In this document: positions 20,994-31,649 of the stretch, piece by piece
Layout of the letters: every line of letters begins with the position of its first letter
Position numbering within the stretch: position 1 is the stretch's first letter
Source of the DNA: Pseudoalteromonas sp. T1lg48
GTDB lineage: Bacteria > Pseudomonadota > Gammaproteobacteria > Enterobacterales > Alteromonadaceae
Direction of reading: 5' to 3'
Assembly: GCF_002964785.1 (NCBI RefSeq)
Contig: NZ_PQCC01000022.1
Coordinates: 282,619 to 346,618, forward strand
Length of the DNA stretch: 64,000 bases
The notes under the pieces: model-generated
Told to the model about the DNA's origin: nothing
The model's input: the letters and a program-made list of their open reading frames with translations, nothing else
The model's database searches: none
Made by a program: the position numbers and the translations under genes

Positions 20994-21725
20994 TTAGGCC
21001 CGCGCCTCTAACATCAGACGTTTCATATCACGTACGGCCTTTTCCATGCCATCGATGGCGGCACGGGCGATGATCGCATGGCCAATGTTAAGTTCGTAAA
21101 TCTCTGGCATGGCTGCGATAGGCTTTACATTGTGATAGTGCAAGCCATGACCGGCGTTAACTACCAGGCCTTGAGCGTGGGCATATTGTACGCCAGCACG
21201 GATGCTCTCAAGCTCTGCCGCTTGCTCGGCGTCGTTTTCGGCATCGGCATAGGCGCCGGTGTGAATTTCAATATAAGGGGCGCCGGCTTTGACGCTGGCG
21301 TCGATTTGCGCTTCATCGGCATCGATAAAGAGACTCACCTTAATACCGGCATCGCTTAAACGTTTTACCGCATCGGCCACCTTGTCGTACTGCCCGACGA
21401 CATCCAGGCCGCCTTCTGTGGTCAACTCTTCACGCTTTTCCGGCACCAGACACACAAAGGCCGGCTTTACCTCCAGGGCAATGGCCAGCATTTCTTCGGT
21501 CACCGCCATTTCCAGATTCATACGTGTTTGTATGGTATCTTTCATCACATAGACGTCACGGTCTTGAATATGACGTCTGTCTTCACGCAGGTGAATGGTG
21601 ATACCGTCGGCGCCGGCATGCTCGGCAACCGCGGCGGCATGGGCCGGATCCGGATAAGTGGTGCCTCGGGCCTGACGTAAAGTGGCGATATGATCAACGT
21701 TAACGCCTAGTAGAATCTCTTTCAT
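20994..21725 (-). CDS. pdxJ: Pyridoxine 5'-phosphate synthase
   Basis: Condenses 3-amino-2-oxopropyl phosphate with deoxyxylulose 5-phosphate to give pyridoxine 5'-phosphate, the last ring-forming step of the DXP-dependent vitamin B6 pathway. At 243 residues it matches E. coli PdxJ (243). Typical segments are [17 protein letters not shown] at the start, the phosphate- and substrate-binding [26 protein letters not shown], and [12 protein letters not shown] near the C-terminus. It lies 6 bp after recO. In E. coli and relatives acpS follows; here the beta-CASP island follows instead. Confidence 0.97.
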   Translation of the reverse strand: MKEILLGVNVDHIATLRQARGTTYPDPAHAAAVAEHAGADGITIHLREDRRHIQDRDVYVMKDTIQTRMNLEMAVTEEMLAIALEVKPAFVCLVPEKREELTTEGGLDVVGQYDKVADAVKRLSDAGIKVSLFIDADEAQIDASVKAGAPYIEIHTGAYADAENDAEQAAELESIRAGVQYAHAQGLVVNAGHGLHYHNVKPIAAMPEIYELNIGHAIIARAAIDGMEKAVRDMKRLMLEARA

Positions 21726-21731
21726 GCTGCC

Positions 21732-22427
21732 TTACCTTGATTTAAATAGTTCTCTGCTTTTTAGTGGTTTGTTGCCAAGCAAGGGTTTGAGTATATAACG
21801 ACAAAAATGCTTCGCCGCCCTTTGTACTTGCGGCTCGGAAAAATCATAACGGGCAAACGCGAGAATATGCGTGCCGCTAAATCCATAACCCTGCACCGGT
21901 TGCGCCTGGCGCACCCAACCCTGCTCGGGATAGTAATCGTATTGTCCTTTGGCATCAATGGCATCGCCCTGATAGTCGCTGTCAAAGTTGACGCCATAGC
22001 CCAGGCTCTCCAACAGCTGCAACTCATAACAGCGTAAACTGGCACCCGGATCTTTAGCTCCTGCGAGCTCCTGCAAGTGCTGCGAATAGAGGGAGAATAT
22101 CTGCTCCAGCGGCTCATTGATGGGGACGATGCGCGCCGCCAATTCATTCATATAAAAGCCACAATAGAGCTTATCGCCGCGCAGTGGCGGCAGCGCCGTA
22201 TCGAGTTCAAAGTGTTGCAGGTATTTGAGCTCGCCATTGCCTTGATAGCGAATAAGGAGCGCTTGAAAGGGTTGTAACTGGGCTTTATGCTTAATGGCCT
22301 GCTTGCCGCTAAGGCGCGCTATCATGCGCATCAGGCCGCGATTTTCGACCACAAAATCGACCAGCCATTGCGAGTCGCTAATGGCCCGTCGATGCATTAA
22401 AAAGGCGCGCTCAAAGCCCGCGTTCAT
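21732..22427 (-). CDS. recO: DNA repair protein RecO
   Basis: Mediator of the RecF recombination pathway that helps load RecA on SSB-coated gaps with RecR. The start is set at the ATG ending at 22427 (MNAGFERAFLMHRR), 4 bp after the era stop, giving 231 residues (E. coli 242). The longer frame upstream overlaps era and is unconserved. The N-terminal OB-fold carries LMHRRAISDSQWLVDFV. A C-terminal helical domain contains LRCYELQLLESLGYGVNFD. It is second to last in the lepA-lepB-rnc-era-recO-pdxJ operon. Confidence 0.93.
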   Translation of the reverse strand: MNAGFERAFLMHRRAISDSQWLVDFVVENRGLMRMIARLSGKQAIKHKAQLQPFQALLIRYQGNGELKYLQHFELDTALPPLRGDKLYCGFYMNELAARIVPINEPLEQIFSLYSQHLQELAGAKDPGASLRCYELQLLESLGYGVNFDSDYQGDAIDAKGQYDYYPEQGWVRQAQPVQGYGFSGTHILAFARYDFSEPQVQRAAKHFCRYILKPLLGNKPLKSRELFKSR

Positions 22428-22431
22428 GGGC

Positions 22432-23343
22432 TTAGTCTTCGCCGTAACCCAGGCTACGCAGGGCACGTTCGTCGTCGGCCCAACCGGATTTAACCTTGAC
22501 CCAAAGTTCAAGAAAAACCTTGTTGTCGAGCATCTCTTCGAGATCGCGACGGGCTTCACGGCCGATGGTTTTCAACTTTTCACCCTTGTTACCAATGACC
22601 ATGCGCTTTTGCGTTTCGCGCTCAACCAGGATCAGGGCGTTAATCTGCCATACGCCATTGTCTTGCCATTTAAACTGCTCGATTTCTACGGTCACGGAAT
22701 AAGGCAACTCGTCGCCCATAAAGCGCATTAGCTTTTCACGGACGATTTCCGCGGCCATAAAGCGCATAGAGCGATCGGTGACATAGTCTTCCGGGAAATA
22801 GAAGTCGCCTTCAGGCATGCGCTTGCGCACTTCTTTTTTGACTAAGTCCAGGTTGCGATTGTTCTTGGCGGAAACCGGAATAATGCCGGCAAAGTCGCCT
22901 TTTTCACTGAGCCAAAGCATATGCTTGGGGATCAGGTCCTTATCTTTCACCTGATCGGTTTTATTCATCACTAAGAGCACTGGGGTTTTACCGGCGCAGA
23001 CCTTGTTCAACACCATTTCGTCATCGTTGGTCCAGTGGGTGCCTTCAACCACGAAAATGATCAGCTCGACATCACCGATAGAACTGGAAGCGGCGCGGTT
23101 CATTAAACGGTTAATGGCACGCTTTTCTTCCACATGCAGGCCCGGAGTGTCTACATACACGGTTTGGTAATTGTCTTCGGTATGAATACCCATAATGCGG
23201 TGACGCGTGGTTTGCGGCTTGCGCGAGGTGATGCTGACCTTTTGCTCGAGAATCTTATTAAGCAGGGTCGATTTACCTACGTTAGGGCGGCCCACAATGG
23301 CCACCATGCCACAATGTGGCGGTGTGTGCGTATCAGCTGTCAT
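22432..23343 (-). CDS. era: GTPase Era
   Basis: Essential Ras-like GTPase that binds the 3' end of 16S rRNA and assists 30S maturation. It has 303 residues (E. coli 301). G motifs: GRPNVGKST near residue 18, DTPGLH, NKTDQV near 125, and VSAKNN. The C-terminal KH domain has [17 protein letters not shown]. Its start overlaps the rnc stop by 11 bp, so it is translationally coupled, the conserved rnc-era arrangement. Confidence 0.98.
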   Translation of the reverse strand: MTADTHTPPHCGMVAIVGRPNVGKSTLLNKILEQKVSITSRKPQTTRHRIMGIHTEDNYQTVYVDTPGLHVEEKRAINRLMNRAASSSIGDVELIIFVVEGTHWTNDDEMVLNKVCAGKTPVLLVMNKTDQVKDKDLIPKHMLWLSEKGDFAGIIPVSAKNNRNLDLVKKEVRKRMPEGDFYFPEDYVTDRSMRFMAAEIVREKLMRFMGDELPYSVTVEIEQFKWQDNGVWQINALILVERETQKRMVIGNKGEKLKTIGREARRDLEEMLDNKVFLELWVKVKSGWADDERALRSLGYGED

Positions 23344-24010
23344 TCTTTAATATCTTTAAGGCTTTTTCTGCGGCTTTTTGCTCGGCCTTACGGCGCGAAC
23401 TGCCCACAGAGATAATACTTTCCATTCCTTCAACGATACATTCTACCGTGAAGGTCTGGTTATGCGCCTGACCCTTGGTATCGATGACCGTATAACCCGG
23501 CAGGGGTAATTTACGGGCTTGCAAAAACTCCTGTAACAGGGTTTTTGGATCTTTTTGATTCATGCCCGGAGAGATAGAGTCTAGGCGCGAGGCGTACCAT
23601 TGCAGTACCAACTCACTGCAGGTGTCGATATCCGAGTCGAGGAACACGGCGCCAATAATGGCTTCTACCGCATCGGCCAGGGTCGACTCACGGCGATAGC
23701 CGCCACTTTTAAGCTCACCCGGCCCCAGGCGCAGGTATTCGCCGAGGTTAAACTCAAGGCCAAATTCGGCCAGGGTCTGGCCGCGCACTAAGGTGGAGCG
23801 CATGCGGCTAAGGTCACCTTCGCGAGCCTTGGGAAACTTGTGATATAAGGCGTTGGCGATGACAAAGCTTAAAATCGAGTCACCAAGAAACTCCAGGCGC
23901 TCGTTATGCTGGCCCTTATGGCTACGATGGGTCAGGGCTTGCTCAAGCAAGCCCTGGTCAGTAAAGCTATATCCAATTTTATTATACAGTTCTGTTACGT
24001 TTTTCTTCAT
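23333..24010 (-). CDS. rnc: Ribonuclease III
   Basis: Double-strand-specific endoribonuclease that processes the 30S rRNA precursor and regulates selected mRNAs. At 225 residues it matches E. coli (226). The catalytic signature [17 protein letters not shown] lies at about residues 36-52, with the metal-binding Asp and Glu later in [13 protein letters not shown]. The C-terminal dsRNA-binding domain (about 155-223) has [20 protein letters not shown] and [11 protein letters not shown]. It lies 2 bp after lepB and overlaps era. Confidence 0.98.
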   Translation of the reverse strand: MKKNVTELYNKIGYSFTDQGLLEQALTHRSHKGQHNERLEFLGDSILSFVIANALYHKFPKAREGDLSRMRSTLVRGQTLAEFGLEFNLGEYLRLGPGELKSGGYRRESTLADAVEAIIGAVFLDSDIDTCSELVLQWYASRLDSISPGMNQKDPKTLLQEFLQARKLPLPGYTVIDTKGQAHNQTFTVECIVEGMESIISVGSSRRKAEQKAAEKALKILKNDS

Positions 24011-24012
24011 TG

Positions 24013-24948
24013 TTACTGAATATTACCTAGGCGTTCAAAACGAACACCGGTTGGAACCCAACTTGGTAAGACGTCGGCGGGTGTGTTTTCAAATTCAAAA
24101 CTCATCCAAATAAATACCGCTTTACCTACCAGGTTAGGCTCTGGAACGAATCCCCAAGCACGACCATCTTCACTATTGTCGCGGTTGTCGCCCATCATAA
24201 AATAATGACCTTCTGGGACAGTCCATTCGTCAATCTTAGTGCCTTGTTGTTGATAGTACTTACTCTTAAACTCGGGCAGTCTTGGGTTTATTAAAATATC
24301 GTGCTTCAGGCCGTCGAGGTCTTCTTCAAGACGCACAAGTTGTTGGCCCGATTGCATAAACTCGTCTCTGTTAATTATTTCTAGTGCAATTTTATTGTAT
24401 TCGCCACAAAGCAAGTCGCCCTGCTCGGTTTGCCCTTGTTCACAATGTGGTTTGATATACAACTGCTTATTGCGATAAACAATGGTATCGCCGGGAAGAC
24501 CGATAACACGTTTAATAAAATCCAGCTCCGGCTTTGGCGGGAACTTAAATACGGCAATATCGCCACGCTCCGGTTTGCCCGTAGCCACCAGCTCCGAGCG
24601 CCATACCGGGTCCTTAATACCGTATGAGTATTTTTGTACCAGGATAAAATCACCCACCAACAAGGTAGGCATCATGGAGCCCGATGGGATCTGAAAGGGT
24701 TCGAACAGGAACGAACGAAACACGGTAATGATGGCTATCATAGGGAAAATCGACTTAGCATGCTCGGTGATTACCGGCACCGGGGCGATTTCCTCTTTCA
24801 CTTCTTCGTCCAGTGGCTTACCCGTCGCCCCTTCGGCAAGAGCAATGCGCTCTTTACGTTTAGGCGCATAAACCAGATGGTCAACTAACCAGATCAGGCC
24901 CGAACCCAGGGTTAGCAGCACTAAAAATACGGAAAAATATCCAGCCAT
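24013..24948 (-). CDS. lepB: Signal peptidase I
   Basis: Inner-membrane serine protease that removes Sec and Tat signal peptides. It has 311 residues (E. coli 324). Two N-terminal membrane segments (about 4-24 and 66-84) flank a cytoplasmic loop. The Ser-Lys dyad is Ser91 in [10 protein letters not shown] and Lys146 in [12 protein letters not shown], with the box E motif [12 protein letters not shown] near the C-terminus. It is placed between lepA and rnc, the standard operon. Confidence 0.98.
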   Translation of the reverse strand: MAGYFSVFLVLLTLGSGLIWLVDHLVYAPKRKERIALAEGATGKPLDEEVKEEIAPVPVITEHAKSIFPMIAIITVFRSFLFEPFQIPSGSMMPTLLVGDFILVQKYSYGIKDPVWRSELVATGKPERGDIAVFKFPPKPELDFIKRVIGLPGDTIVYRNKQLYIKPHCEQGQTEQGDLLCGEYNKIALEIINRDEFMQSGQQLVRLEEDLDGLKHDILINPRLPEFKSKYYQQQGTKIDEWTVPEGHYFMMGDNRDNSEDGRAWGFVPEPNLVGKAVFIWMSFEFENTPADVLPSWVPTGVRFERLGNIQ

Positions 24949-24969
24949 CAGCGGTGTCCTTTATTGTTA

Positions 24970-26757
24970 TTATTTGCCGACTTTCAAAATCGCCAGGAAG
25001 GCATCTTGCGGTACTTCAACGTTACCCAGTTGCTTCATACGCTTCTTACCTTCTTTCTGCTTTTGCAGGAGCTTTTTCTTACGGCTTACGTCACCACCAT
25101 AACACTTGGCGATTACGTTTTTACGAAGCTGTTTAACCGTTGAACGGGCGATAACATGGTTACCGATAGCCGCCTGAATAGCGATATCGAACATCTGTCG
25201 TGGAATAAGTTCACGCAGGGCTTCTGCCAATTCACGACCACGGCCTTGGGCGTTGTCGCGGTGACAAATAATGGCCAGGGCATCGACACGGTCGCCATTA
25301 ATAAGAATATCCACACGTACCATATCGGCGGTACGGAATTCCTTAAAGTTGTAATCCAACGAGGCAAAACCACGGCTGGTTGACTTCAGCTTATCGAAGA
25401 AGTCCATCACCACTTCACCCATGGGCAGTTCGTAAGTCACCGCTACCTGCTTGCCGTGGTAGGTCATCTTGGTTTGCACGCCACGCTTTTCAATACACAG
25501 GGTAATTACGTTACCCAGGAACTCTTGCGGCACCAGAATATTGGCTTCAACGATAGGCTCACGAATTTCAATGATATCATTGACCGGTGGCAACTCTGAC
25601 GGGTTATCGATTTGAATCGTGCCATCTTTGGTTACTACCTCATACACTACGGTCGGCGCCGTGGTGATCAGGTCGATATCGTATTCACGCTCCAAACGCT
25701 CCTGGATGATCTCCATGTGCAGCATTCCCAGGAAGCCACAACGGAAACCAAAGCCCAGGGCCGTTGAGTTTTCCGGCTCGAAGAATAGCGATGCATCGTT
25801 AAGGCTCAGCTTATCTAGGGCATCACGGAATGATTCATACTCGTCCGATGAAATCGGGAACATACCGGCATAAACCTGCGGCTTAACGCGCTGGAAGCCC
25901 GGTAGACGCTCTTCGGCTGAGTTGCGTGCTAAAGTAATGGTGTCACCTACAGGGGCACCATGGATCTCTTTAATACCGGCGATAATAAAGCCAACCTCAC
26001 CGGTTTTTAGGGCACCCGTGTTGGTTTGTTTCGGGGTAAAGATACCCACCTTGTCGGCAATATGTACTTGCTCGTTCGACATGATCTTAATCTTGTCGCC
26101 GGACTTAAGCTCACCTTGCATAATGCGCACAAGCGATACAACGCCTTGATACGGGTCGAACCAAGAGTCAATAATCAACGCCTTGAGCGGGCCATCGCTA
26201 TCACCTTGCGGTGGCGGAATATCACGAACGATACGCTCTAATACCTCGTCGATGCCCACACCGGTTTTGGCGCTACACTGCACTGCATCGGTGGCATCGA
26301 TACCAACAATGTCTTCAATTTCTTCGGCCACGCGCAGTGGATCGGCCTGAGGCAGGTCAATCTTGTTTAAGATTGGCACCACTTCCAGATCCATTTCGAT
26401 GGCGGTATAACAGTTAGCCAGGGTTTGTGCTTCTACACCCTGACCGGCATCAACAACCAGCAGCGCCCCTTCACAGGCCGCCAACGAACGAGATACTTCA
26501 TAGGAGAAGTCCACGTGTCCCGGGGTGTCGATAAAGTTTAACTGGTAGGTTTCACCATCTTTGGCGGTATAGTTAAGAGTTACGCTCTGCGCCTTGATGG
26601 TAATACCGCGTTCACGCTCAAGCTCCATTGAGTCCAATACTTGCTGCTGCATTTCGCGGTCGGTCAACCCGCCACACACTTGGATCAAACGATCGGACAG
26701 GGTCGATTTACCATGGTCAATATGGGCGATAATCGAAAAGTTACGGATATGCTTCAT
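24970..26757 (-). CDS. lepA: Elongation factor 4 (LepA)
   Basis: Translational GTPase that binds ribosomes and influences back-translocation and 30S biogenesis. It has 595 residues (E. coli 599). G1 is [10 protein letters not shown] near residue 9, G3 DTPGHVDF and G4 NKIDLP. EF-G-like domains II, III and V follow, then the LepA-specific C-terminal domain ending [25 protein letters not shown]. The [12 protein letters not shown]-type switch I region ([11 protein letters not shown]) is present. It is the first gene of the lepA-lepB-rnc-era-recO-pdxJ operon, separated from rseC by 68 bp. Confidence 0.98.
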   Translation of the reverse strand: MKHIRNFSIIAHIDHGKSTLSDRLIQVCGGLTDREMQQQVLDSMELERERGITIKAQSVTLNYTAKDGETYQLNFIDTPGHVDFSYEVSRSLAACEGALLVVDAGQGVEAQTLANCYTAIEMDLEVVPILNKIDLPQADPLRVAEEIEDIVGIDATDAVQCSAKTGVGIDEVLERIVRDIPPPQGDSDGPLKALIIDSWFDPYQGVVSLVRIMQGELKSGDKIKIMSNEQVHIADKVGIFTPKQTNTGALKTGEVGFIIAGIKEIHGAPVGDTITLARNSAEERLPGFQRVKPQVYAGMFPISSDEYESFRDALDKLSLNDASLFFEPENSTALGFGFRCGFLGMLHMEIIQERLEREYDIDLITTAPTVVYEVVTKDGTIQIDNPSELPPVNDIIEIREPIVEANILVPQEFLGNVITLCIEKRGVQTKMTYHGKQVAVTYELPMGEVVMDFFDKLKSTSRGFASLDYNFKEFRTADMVRVDILINGDRVDALAIICHRDNAQGRGRELAEALRELIPRQMFDIAIQAAIGNHVIARSTVKQLRKNVIAKCYGGDVSRKKKLLQKQKEGKKRMKQLGNVEVPQDAFLAILKVGK

Positions 26758-26825
26758 AAATTGGATTCTGACTTCTTAAAACTGAGCTCGGGTAAACAAA
26801 GGCCCAATTTTACCTGTAATTGACG

Positions 26826-27275
26826 CTAATCACCATCTCTTTGCGAAACTGGTAAGCTCAAAGGGTAAATTTTTAACACTTTCACATCATGAACAACGCG
26901 CTTAAGCCTATGTTTTGCAAGCACAAAACCAAACGCTCCAGCGGTAAAGGCGGCGCCTATTTGCAGGCCTTCACCCACACCTAAAAATGTCTGTACCAGC
27001 ACCGCAGTCACCAAGGCGAATAGCAGCGGCCAGATGTAAACCACAAATGAACTCATCACTATGTGCGAGTCATCGAGGGCCAGTTTCACCTTTTGACCCA
27101 CGCTCACGGGCTCAGAAAATTGATAAGGAAAACGCTTTTTATCTGTGCCGAACAGCTTGGCGAACACTTGCGAGCCGCACTTGCCATTGCAACCGGCACA
27201 AGCCGGCTTGGGCTCGGCTTGTAAAAACGCGGTGTCGCCCTTGACGGCGACCACGGTAAGAACTTGTTCAATCAT
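26826..27275 (-). CDS. rseC: Sigma-E positive regulator RseC/MucC
   Basis: A 149-residue inner-membrane protein. The N-terminal cysteine-rich part (CAGCNGKCG near residue 26) is a candidate Fe-S or redox site. Two membrane segments (about 75-93 and 98-118) follow, then a basic cytoplasmic tail. In E. coli RseC mildly promotes sigma-E activity and is linked to SoxR reduction. It is the last gene of rpoE-rseA-rseB-rseC, 8 bp after rseB. Confidence 0.92.
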   Translation of the reverse strand: MIEQVLTVVAVKGDTAFLQAEPKPACAGCNGKCGSQVFAKLFGTDKKRFPYQFSEPVSVGQKVKLALDDSHIVMSSFVVYIWPLLFALVTAVLVQTFLGVGEGLQIGAAFTAGAFGFVLAKHRLKRVVHDVKVLKIYPLSLPVSQRDGD

Positions 27276-27283
27276 GGGCTTAG

Positions 27284-28225
27284 CTATAGGGGTCGCTGTA
27301 CCGACTCGGCAATATTTTTTGCCGTAGAGACGGGAATATTACCGATCACCGAGACATCGAATGCGCCGGCGTTATGGATATAAATGGTGGTGGCTCCTGA
27401 GGTCAAAGAGCCACTCGGGCGCTGACCAGCCAGGGGCCGCTGGACAAACACCGAGACCTCAACCAGACCATCGGAATACAAATAATAATCCGCCAGCTCG
27501 TTGTTTAGATTGAGTTTATGGCGATCGGATTTAAGCAACTCGAAGCCCTGAGGTAACCAACCTATTTGCCAGCTGCCCTGATCGCTTGGTTCTTCATTAC
27601 GCGGCAAAGGCGCTGGGAATTCACGGCGGCTGATCTCGAGTAGCTCTGGAGCGGGAGTTTCCGAGACATTGATATGACTTAATTGCAATTGCTCTAAAAA
27701 TTCGCCCTGATTATTTACGTAGGCGGATTTAAGCAGTAATGAGGTTTCAGTATCCAGCCAAACCCAATAGCTGTACTTGTCCTGATCTTTGGCTTCGATG
27801 CGCAACAGCTGTGCCGGACGACCGGCAATGCGGCCCTTGTTGCCAAGCACAAAATTGTAGTTTTGCGCCAATTGTTCAACGTTGCCGAACAGCACTTCCG
27901 GGATAGGACCGCTGATCGCCGAGGTTTTTACCGAGTAGGGTTGAGCCTGGGGTTCGTAATAGGTAACACGATCGTCAACGCGCACCATTTCCAGGCCGGC
28001 GCCGTTGAGGAGCGTCAGTAATTCCAGCTCCTGACCCTCATGAATACCGTGACTCCAACGATAAGGCTCCATGGCGCGGTCTTTCACCACCACAAATGAG
28101 GCGACGAAGTTGCGCTGCTTGACCGCACTGGCCATATTGTCCAGCCACTGCTTGGCGGTCATCTCCGACATAGCCTGCGCCGGGAACAGCCACAGACTCA
28201 ATAGCACAACATAAAGGTACTTCAT
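27284..28225 (-). CDS. rseB: Sigma-E regulatory protein RseB (periplasmic)
   Basis: Periplasmic protein that binds RseA and shields it from DegS until displaced by lipopolysaccharide intermediates. It has 313 residues (E. coli 318), with a Sec signal peptide at 1-18 (LLSLWLFPAQA). The large N-terminal LolA/LppX-like lipid-binding fold includes NFVASFVVVKDRAMEPYRWSHG. The smaller C-terminal domain contains WQIGWLPQGFELL, typical of RseB. It lies 6 bp after rseA. Confidence 0.95.
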   Translation of the reverse strand: MKYLYVVLLSLWLFPAQAMSEMTAKQWLDNMASAVKQRNFVASFVVVKDRAMEPYRWSHGIHEGQELELLTLLNGAGLEMVRVDDRVTYYEPQAQPYSVKTSAISGPIPEVLFGNVEQLAQNYNFVLGNKGRIAGRPAQLLRIEAKDQDKYSYWVWLDTETSLLLKSAYVNNQGEFLEQLQLSHINVSETPAPELLEISRREFPAPLPRNEEPSDQGSWQIGWLPQGFELLKSDRHKLNLNNELADYYLYSDGLVEVSVFVQRPLAGQRPSGSLTSGATTIYIHNAGAFDVSVIGNIPVSTAKNIAESVQRPL

Positions 28226-28231
28226 TAACGA

Positions 28232-28837
28232 TTATTGTTCCTGTTGTTTTTGCTCATCTTTGTTGGTTTCATTGCTCGCTAGATGCGCAGCTTCACGGGT
28301 TTGGCGCTGATGCTCCAACACCAGGGCGCCAATGCGCTGCTGTTGTAATTCGCGTAAGCCACGCTCGGCGTTTTCCAGTGCCGGCTCTGAAGAATAGCTC
28401 ACCGGTGAGGCCGCACCAATAAATGGATTTGACTGCAATGGCGGTAGTTCATCGGTGCTATTACCCGTTGCCCCGTATTGCTGTACGCCAAGTACCGCAA
28501 CCACGGCCACACTTGCGGCAATGGCCGTTTGCGTAATGCCACGCCACCAGGTACCGCGGATCACGTTATCCTGCTGTGGCATCTCATCGCCAGATATGGA
28601 CTGCTGATCAAACTGCGCATGAACCGGTTCTTGTTCAAGTTGTTGGGCTACCTGCGCGGCTATATCTAACTGGATGCTAGGTGCTGTTTCGGAGCGCATC
28701 ACATTGCCAATAAGGCTGTAACGAGCCAATGTATCGGTATCTACATCAGCAACGTCAAGCGTATCGACACTGGCTTCATTATCCACCAAGGCAGAAATAA
28801 AGGCTTTGTCCTGCTCACTACACTTTGCTTTAGTCAT
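28232..28837 (-). CDS. rseA: Anti-sigma-E factor RseA
   Basis: Single-pass inner-membrane protein whose cytoplasmic N-terminus sequesters sigma-E and is destroyed by DegS, RseP and ClpXP under envelope stress. Start ATG ends at 28837 with AGGTGAG upstream, giving 201 residues; a GTG at 28849 would add four. The N-terminal anti-sigma part (FISALVDNEASVD...LARYSLIGNVMRSE) is at about 10-55, one membrane segment (TQTAIAASVAVVAVLGVQQYG) near 105-125, and a Gln-rich periplasmic tail. The ATG starts 1 nt after the rpoE stop. Confidence 0.93.
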   Translation of the reverse strand: MTKAKCSEQDKAFISALVDNEASVDTLDVADVDTDTLARYSLIGNVMRSETAPSIQLDIAAQVAQQLEQEPVHAQFDQQSISGDEMPQQDNVIRGTWWRGITQTAIAASVAVVAVLGVQQYGATGNSTDELPPLQSNPFIGAASPVSYSSEPALENAERGLRELQQQRIGALVLEHQRQTREAAHLASNETNKDEQKQQEQ

Positions 28838-28838
28838 A

Positions 28839-29420
28839 TTACGACTCACCTATTAACGGAGTTAACTTATTGTCTATCGCTTCACGGGCACGGAATATAC
28901 GTGAACGCACCGTGCCAACTGGGCAGTCCATCACCGCGGCGATTTCCTCATAGCTCATCCCTTCTAGTTCTCGTAAAGTGATGGCTGTTTTTAAATCTTC
29001 AGGTAGCTTATCAATGGTGGCAAAAATGACGTTTCTTACCTCGTCACTTAACAGCAAGTTTTCAGGGCTGGCATTACTACGCAGTGAATTCGCGCCTTCG
29101 TAAAACTCAGCATCCTCAGCATCGACATCATTTGCCGGCGGCCTACGCCCTTGCGCAACCAGGTAATTCTTTGCACAGTTAACGGCAATACGATACAGCC
29201 ATGTATAAAACGCGCTATCGCCTCTAAAATTAGGCAGCGCCCTATACGCCTTAATAAAGGCCTCTTGAGCTACATCTGCAATGTCACCTTGATTGGCAAC
29301 ATAACGCGATATCAATCCTGCTACTTTGTTCTGATATTTGGCGACCAACAGGTTATAAGCATTTTTATCTCCCTGTTGAACCTTTCTTACCAGCGCTAAA
29401 TCCAAATCCTGCTCGCTCAT
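28839..29420 (-). CDS. rpoE: RNA polymerase sigma factor RpoE (sigma-E)
   Basis: Extracytoplasmic-function sigma factor controlling the outer-membrane protein stress regulon. At 193 residues it is close to E. coli (191). Region 2 runs LLVAKYQNKVAGLISRYV...DVAQEAFIKAYRALPNFRG...FYTWLYRIAVNCAKNYL. Region 4 is LPEDLKTAITLRELEGMSYEEIA...VRSRIFRAREA. It leads the operon rpoE-rseA-rseB-rseC. A sigma-E-type promoter lies upstream, indicating autoregulation. Confidence 0.97.
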   Translation of the reverse strand: MSEQDLDLALVRKVQQGDKNAYNLLVAKYQNKVAGLISRYVANQGDIADVAQEAFIKAYRALPNFRGDSAFYTWLYRIAVNCAKNYLVAQGRRPPANDVDAEDAEFYEGANSLRSNASPENLLLSDEVRNVIFATIDKLPEDLKTAITLRELEGMSYEEIAAVMDCPVGTVRSRIFRAREAIDNKLTPLIGES

Positions 29421-29486
29421 TCGAGCCGGTACTCCTCTGCGTTATTTTGCTTTTCGTATTGTATCCAAGCTACCAAATACACTCAG

Positions 29487-29513
29487 TCTGACTGGGTCGA
29501 AAAGAAAAAGTTC
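29487..29513 (-). promoter_or_regulatory. Sigma-E-dependent promoter of rpoE
   Basis: On the minus strand GAACTT (complement of 508-513 in the 29 kb block) is followed after exactly 16 bp by TCAGA (complement of 29487-29491). This fits the sigma-E consensus (GGAACTT, 16 bp, TCTAA/TCTGA) and the arrangement of the autoregulated E. coli rpoE promoter. It sits about 65 bp before the rpoE start. Confidence 0.7.
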
Positions 29514-29629
29514 GCAAATACTGCATTTTTTTTCTGTTCTTAGTTAACTTCAGTCGTGCCCAGGCGGCAAATATGATACATATAGAGGCAACATAATAGG
29601 TAATATAAACCTCGGCTCAACACTATAAC

Positions 29630-31237
29630 ATGAACCCGAATAAACAACATCACAGCGACGTTGCTATCATCGGCAGCGGTGCCGCTGGTCTGTCTTTGGC
29701 ACTGTCCCTCGCCAACCATTGCCAAGTAACCGTAATCAGTAAGGGGGCCTTAAACGAGGGCTCAACCCTGTACGCCCAAGGCGGTATTGCTGCGGTATTC
29801 GATAAGAAAAACGACAGCATCGAATCCCATGTTGAAGACACCTTGGCCGCCGGCGACGGCCTGTGCTCCCGTGAGGCAGTGCACTACACCGCCTCCAATG
29901 CCAAAACCTGCATGCGCTGGCTGATTGACCAGGGCGTGCCCTTCGATATGGAAACCGATGACAAGGGTCATGAACGCTACCACCTTACCCGTGAAGGCGG
30001 CCATAGCCATCGCCGCATTTTACATGCCGCCGATGCCACCGGCCGTGCGGTGCAAACGACTCTGATCGAGCGGGTGTTAGCCCATCCCAATATTACCTTG
30101 CTAGAAAACTACAACGCCATCGATCTGATCACCGATGCCAAACTCGGCAAAAAAGGCAAGCATTGTCATGGCCTTTACGTCTTTAACCGCGCCAAGGAGC
30201 GGGTCGAAATTATCAGCGCCCGCTTTGTGGCCCTGGCCACCGGCGGCGCCAGTAAGGTTTACCTTTATACCTCCAACCCAGATGTGGCCAGCGGCGATGG
30301 CATCGCCATGGCATGGCGGGCCGGTTGTCGCGTTGCCAATATGGAGTTTAACCAATTCCATCCCACCAGCCTGTATCATCCCAAGTTGCAAAACTTTTTG
30401 ATCACTGAGGCAATGCGTGGTGAGGGCGCCTATTTACTGCGCCCCGATGGCACCCGCTTTATGCCGGAGTTTGATGAGCGCGCCGAACTGGCACCGCGTG
30501 ATGTGGTGGCGCGAGCCATCGACTTTGAAATGAAACGCCTGGGTGCCAATTGCGTGTACCTGGATATTTCTCATAGAGATAAAGAATTTATTATCGAGCA
30601 CTTCCCTACTATCTATGCCAAGTGCTTAAGCGTGGGTATCGATATTACCAAGGAGCCCATCCCCGTGGTGCCGGCGGCCCATTATACCTGTGGTGGGGTG
30701 ATGACCGACTTTAACGGCAAAACCGATTTAGATAACCTTTACGCCATCGGCGAGGTAGCCTACACGGGTTTACACGGTGCCAACCGCATGGCCAGCAACT
30801 CCCTGTTGGAATGCATCGTATTTGCCCACGCCGCGGCCAGGGACATAGTGGCCAAGCTGGATTTACCGCATCAGGCAACTAGTCTGCCGGAATGGGACGA
30901 TAGTCGGGTAACCGACTCGGATGAAGAAGTTGTGATCACCCACAACTGGCATGAATTACGACTCTTTATGTGGGATTACGTCGGCATAGTGCGTTCCACC
31001 AAACGCCTGGAACGAGCCCTGCGCCGAGTGGAATTGCTACAGCAGGAAATTCATGAGTATTATGCCAACTTCCGCATCAGCAATGATCTGCTGGAGCTGC
31101 GCAACCTGGTGCAGGTGGCCGAGTTAATTATCCGCAGTGCTCTGGCACGCAAGGAAAGTCGTGGCCTACACTACACCCTGGATTATCCGGATCACCTACC
31201 GGAGGCCCGTATAACCGAGCTCACTCCTGCTGACTAA
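29630..31237 (+). CDS. nadB: L-aspartate oxidase
   Basis: FAD enzyme oxidising aspartate to iminoaspartate, the first step of de novo NAD synthesis. It has 535 residues (E. coli 540). The N-terminal FAD dinucleotide site is [16 protein letters not shown] (about 9-24). Active-site segments include [37 protein letters not shown] and [12 protein letters not shown], and a helical C-terminal domain ends the protein. It is divergent from rpoE, the conserved arrangement. Its 3' end overlaps the convergent cptA-like gene by 17 bp. Confidence 0.97.
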   Translation: MNPNKQHHSDVAIIGSGAAGLSLALSLANHCQVTVISKGALNEGSTLYAQGGIAAVFDKKNDSIESHVEDTLAAGDGLCSREAVHYTASNAKTCMRWLIDQGVPFDMETDDKGHERYHLTREGGHSHRRILHAADATGRAVQTTLIERVLAHPNITLLENYNAIDLITDAKLGKKGKHCHGLYVFNRAKERVEIISARFVALATGGASKVYLYTSNPDVASGDGIAMAWRAGCRVANMEFNQFHPTSLYHPKLQNFLITEAMRGEGAYLLRPDGTRFMPEFDERAELAPRDVVARAIDFEMKRLGANCVYLDISHRDKEFIIEHFPTIYAKCLSVGIDITKEPIPVVPAAHYTCGGVMTDFNGKTDLDNLYAIGEVAYTGLHGANRMASNSLLECIVFAHAAARDIVAKLDLPHQATSLPEWDDSRVTDSDEEVVITHNWHELRLFMWDYVGIVRSTKRLERALRRVELLQQEIHEYYANFRISNDLLELRNLVQVAELIIRSALARKESRGLHYTLDYPDHLPEARITELTPAD

Positions 31238-31649
31238 GCGCCACTTGTACTGCCCGAGCACACTCACGAAAGTGTTCGGGCGTCATCGCCTTGGCGGCAA
31301 TAAAAAAGTGATGGCGCTTGGCGCCAATATCATCTTTTAGCTGCAAATGAATGAGACCGGGGTAAACCCGGGATTGCCTCAACAAGCGACCGCTTATACT
31401 GGCGTGCGGCTGATGTACTTCTGCACGCTGACCCTGGATAACCAAGCTGCCCTGGTGTGGCCAACAGCGACTAAAACGACGCCAAAAATGGCAGTAACCC
31501 AGCACCAGCGTCACAGCACTACACAGCGCCCATAGCCACTGCGGTTGCGCCAACAACAAAAGTACATAGGCAAAAACAAACACCGCCATAACCGGGCGGT
31601 GCTGTGGGATATTGCTAAAGAAGGCGCCGCTATACACGAACGCGGTCAA
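31221..31649 (-). CDS. cptA: YgfX/CptA family membrane protein
   Basis: A 142-residue small inner-membrane protein with two hydrophobic segments (about 18-35 and 38-54). Its C-terminal region ([12 protein letters not shown]...[11 protein letters not shown]) resembles E. coli YgfX (CptA). YgfX is paired with SdhE; it has been described as a toxin interacting with FtsZ and MreB, and also as an accessory to SdhE. Here too it directly follows sdhE with a 20-bp overlap. The end overlaps nadB on the other strand. Confidence 0.7.
   Translation of the reverse strand: MTAFVYSGAFFSNIPQHRPVMAVFVFAYVLLLLAQPQWLWALCSAVTLVLGYCHFWRRFSRCWPHQGSLVIQGQRAEVHQPHASISGRLLRQSRVYPGLIHLQLKDDIGAKRHHFFIAAKAMTPEHFRECARAVQVALSQQE

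Noticed and set aside
21732-22559. A longer RecO starting at 22559
   Set aside because: The extra 44 residues overlap era and are unconserved; MNAGFERAF at 22427 is the typical start.
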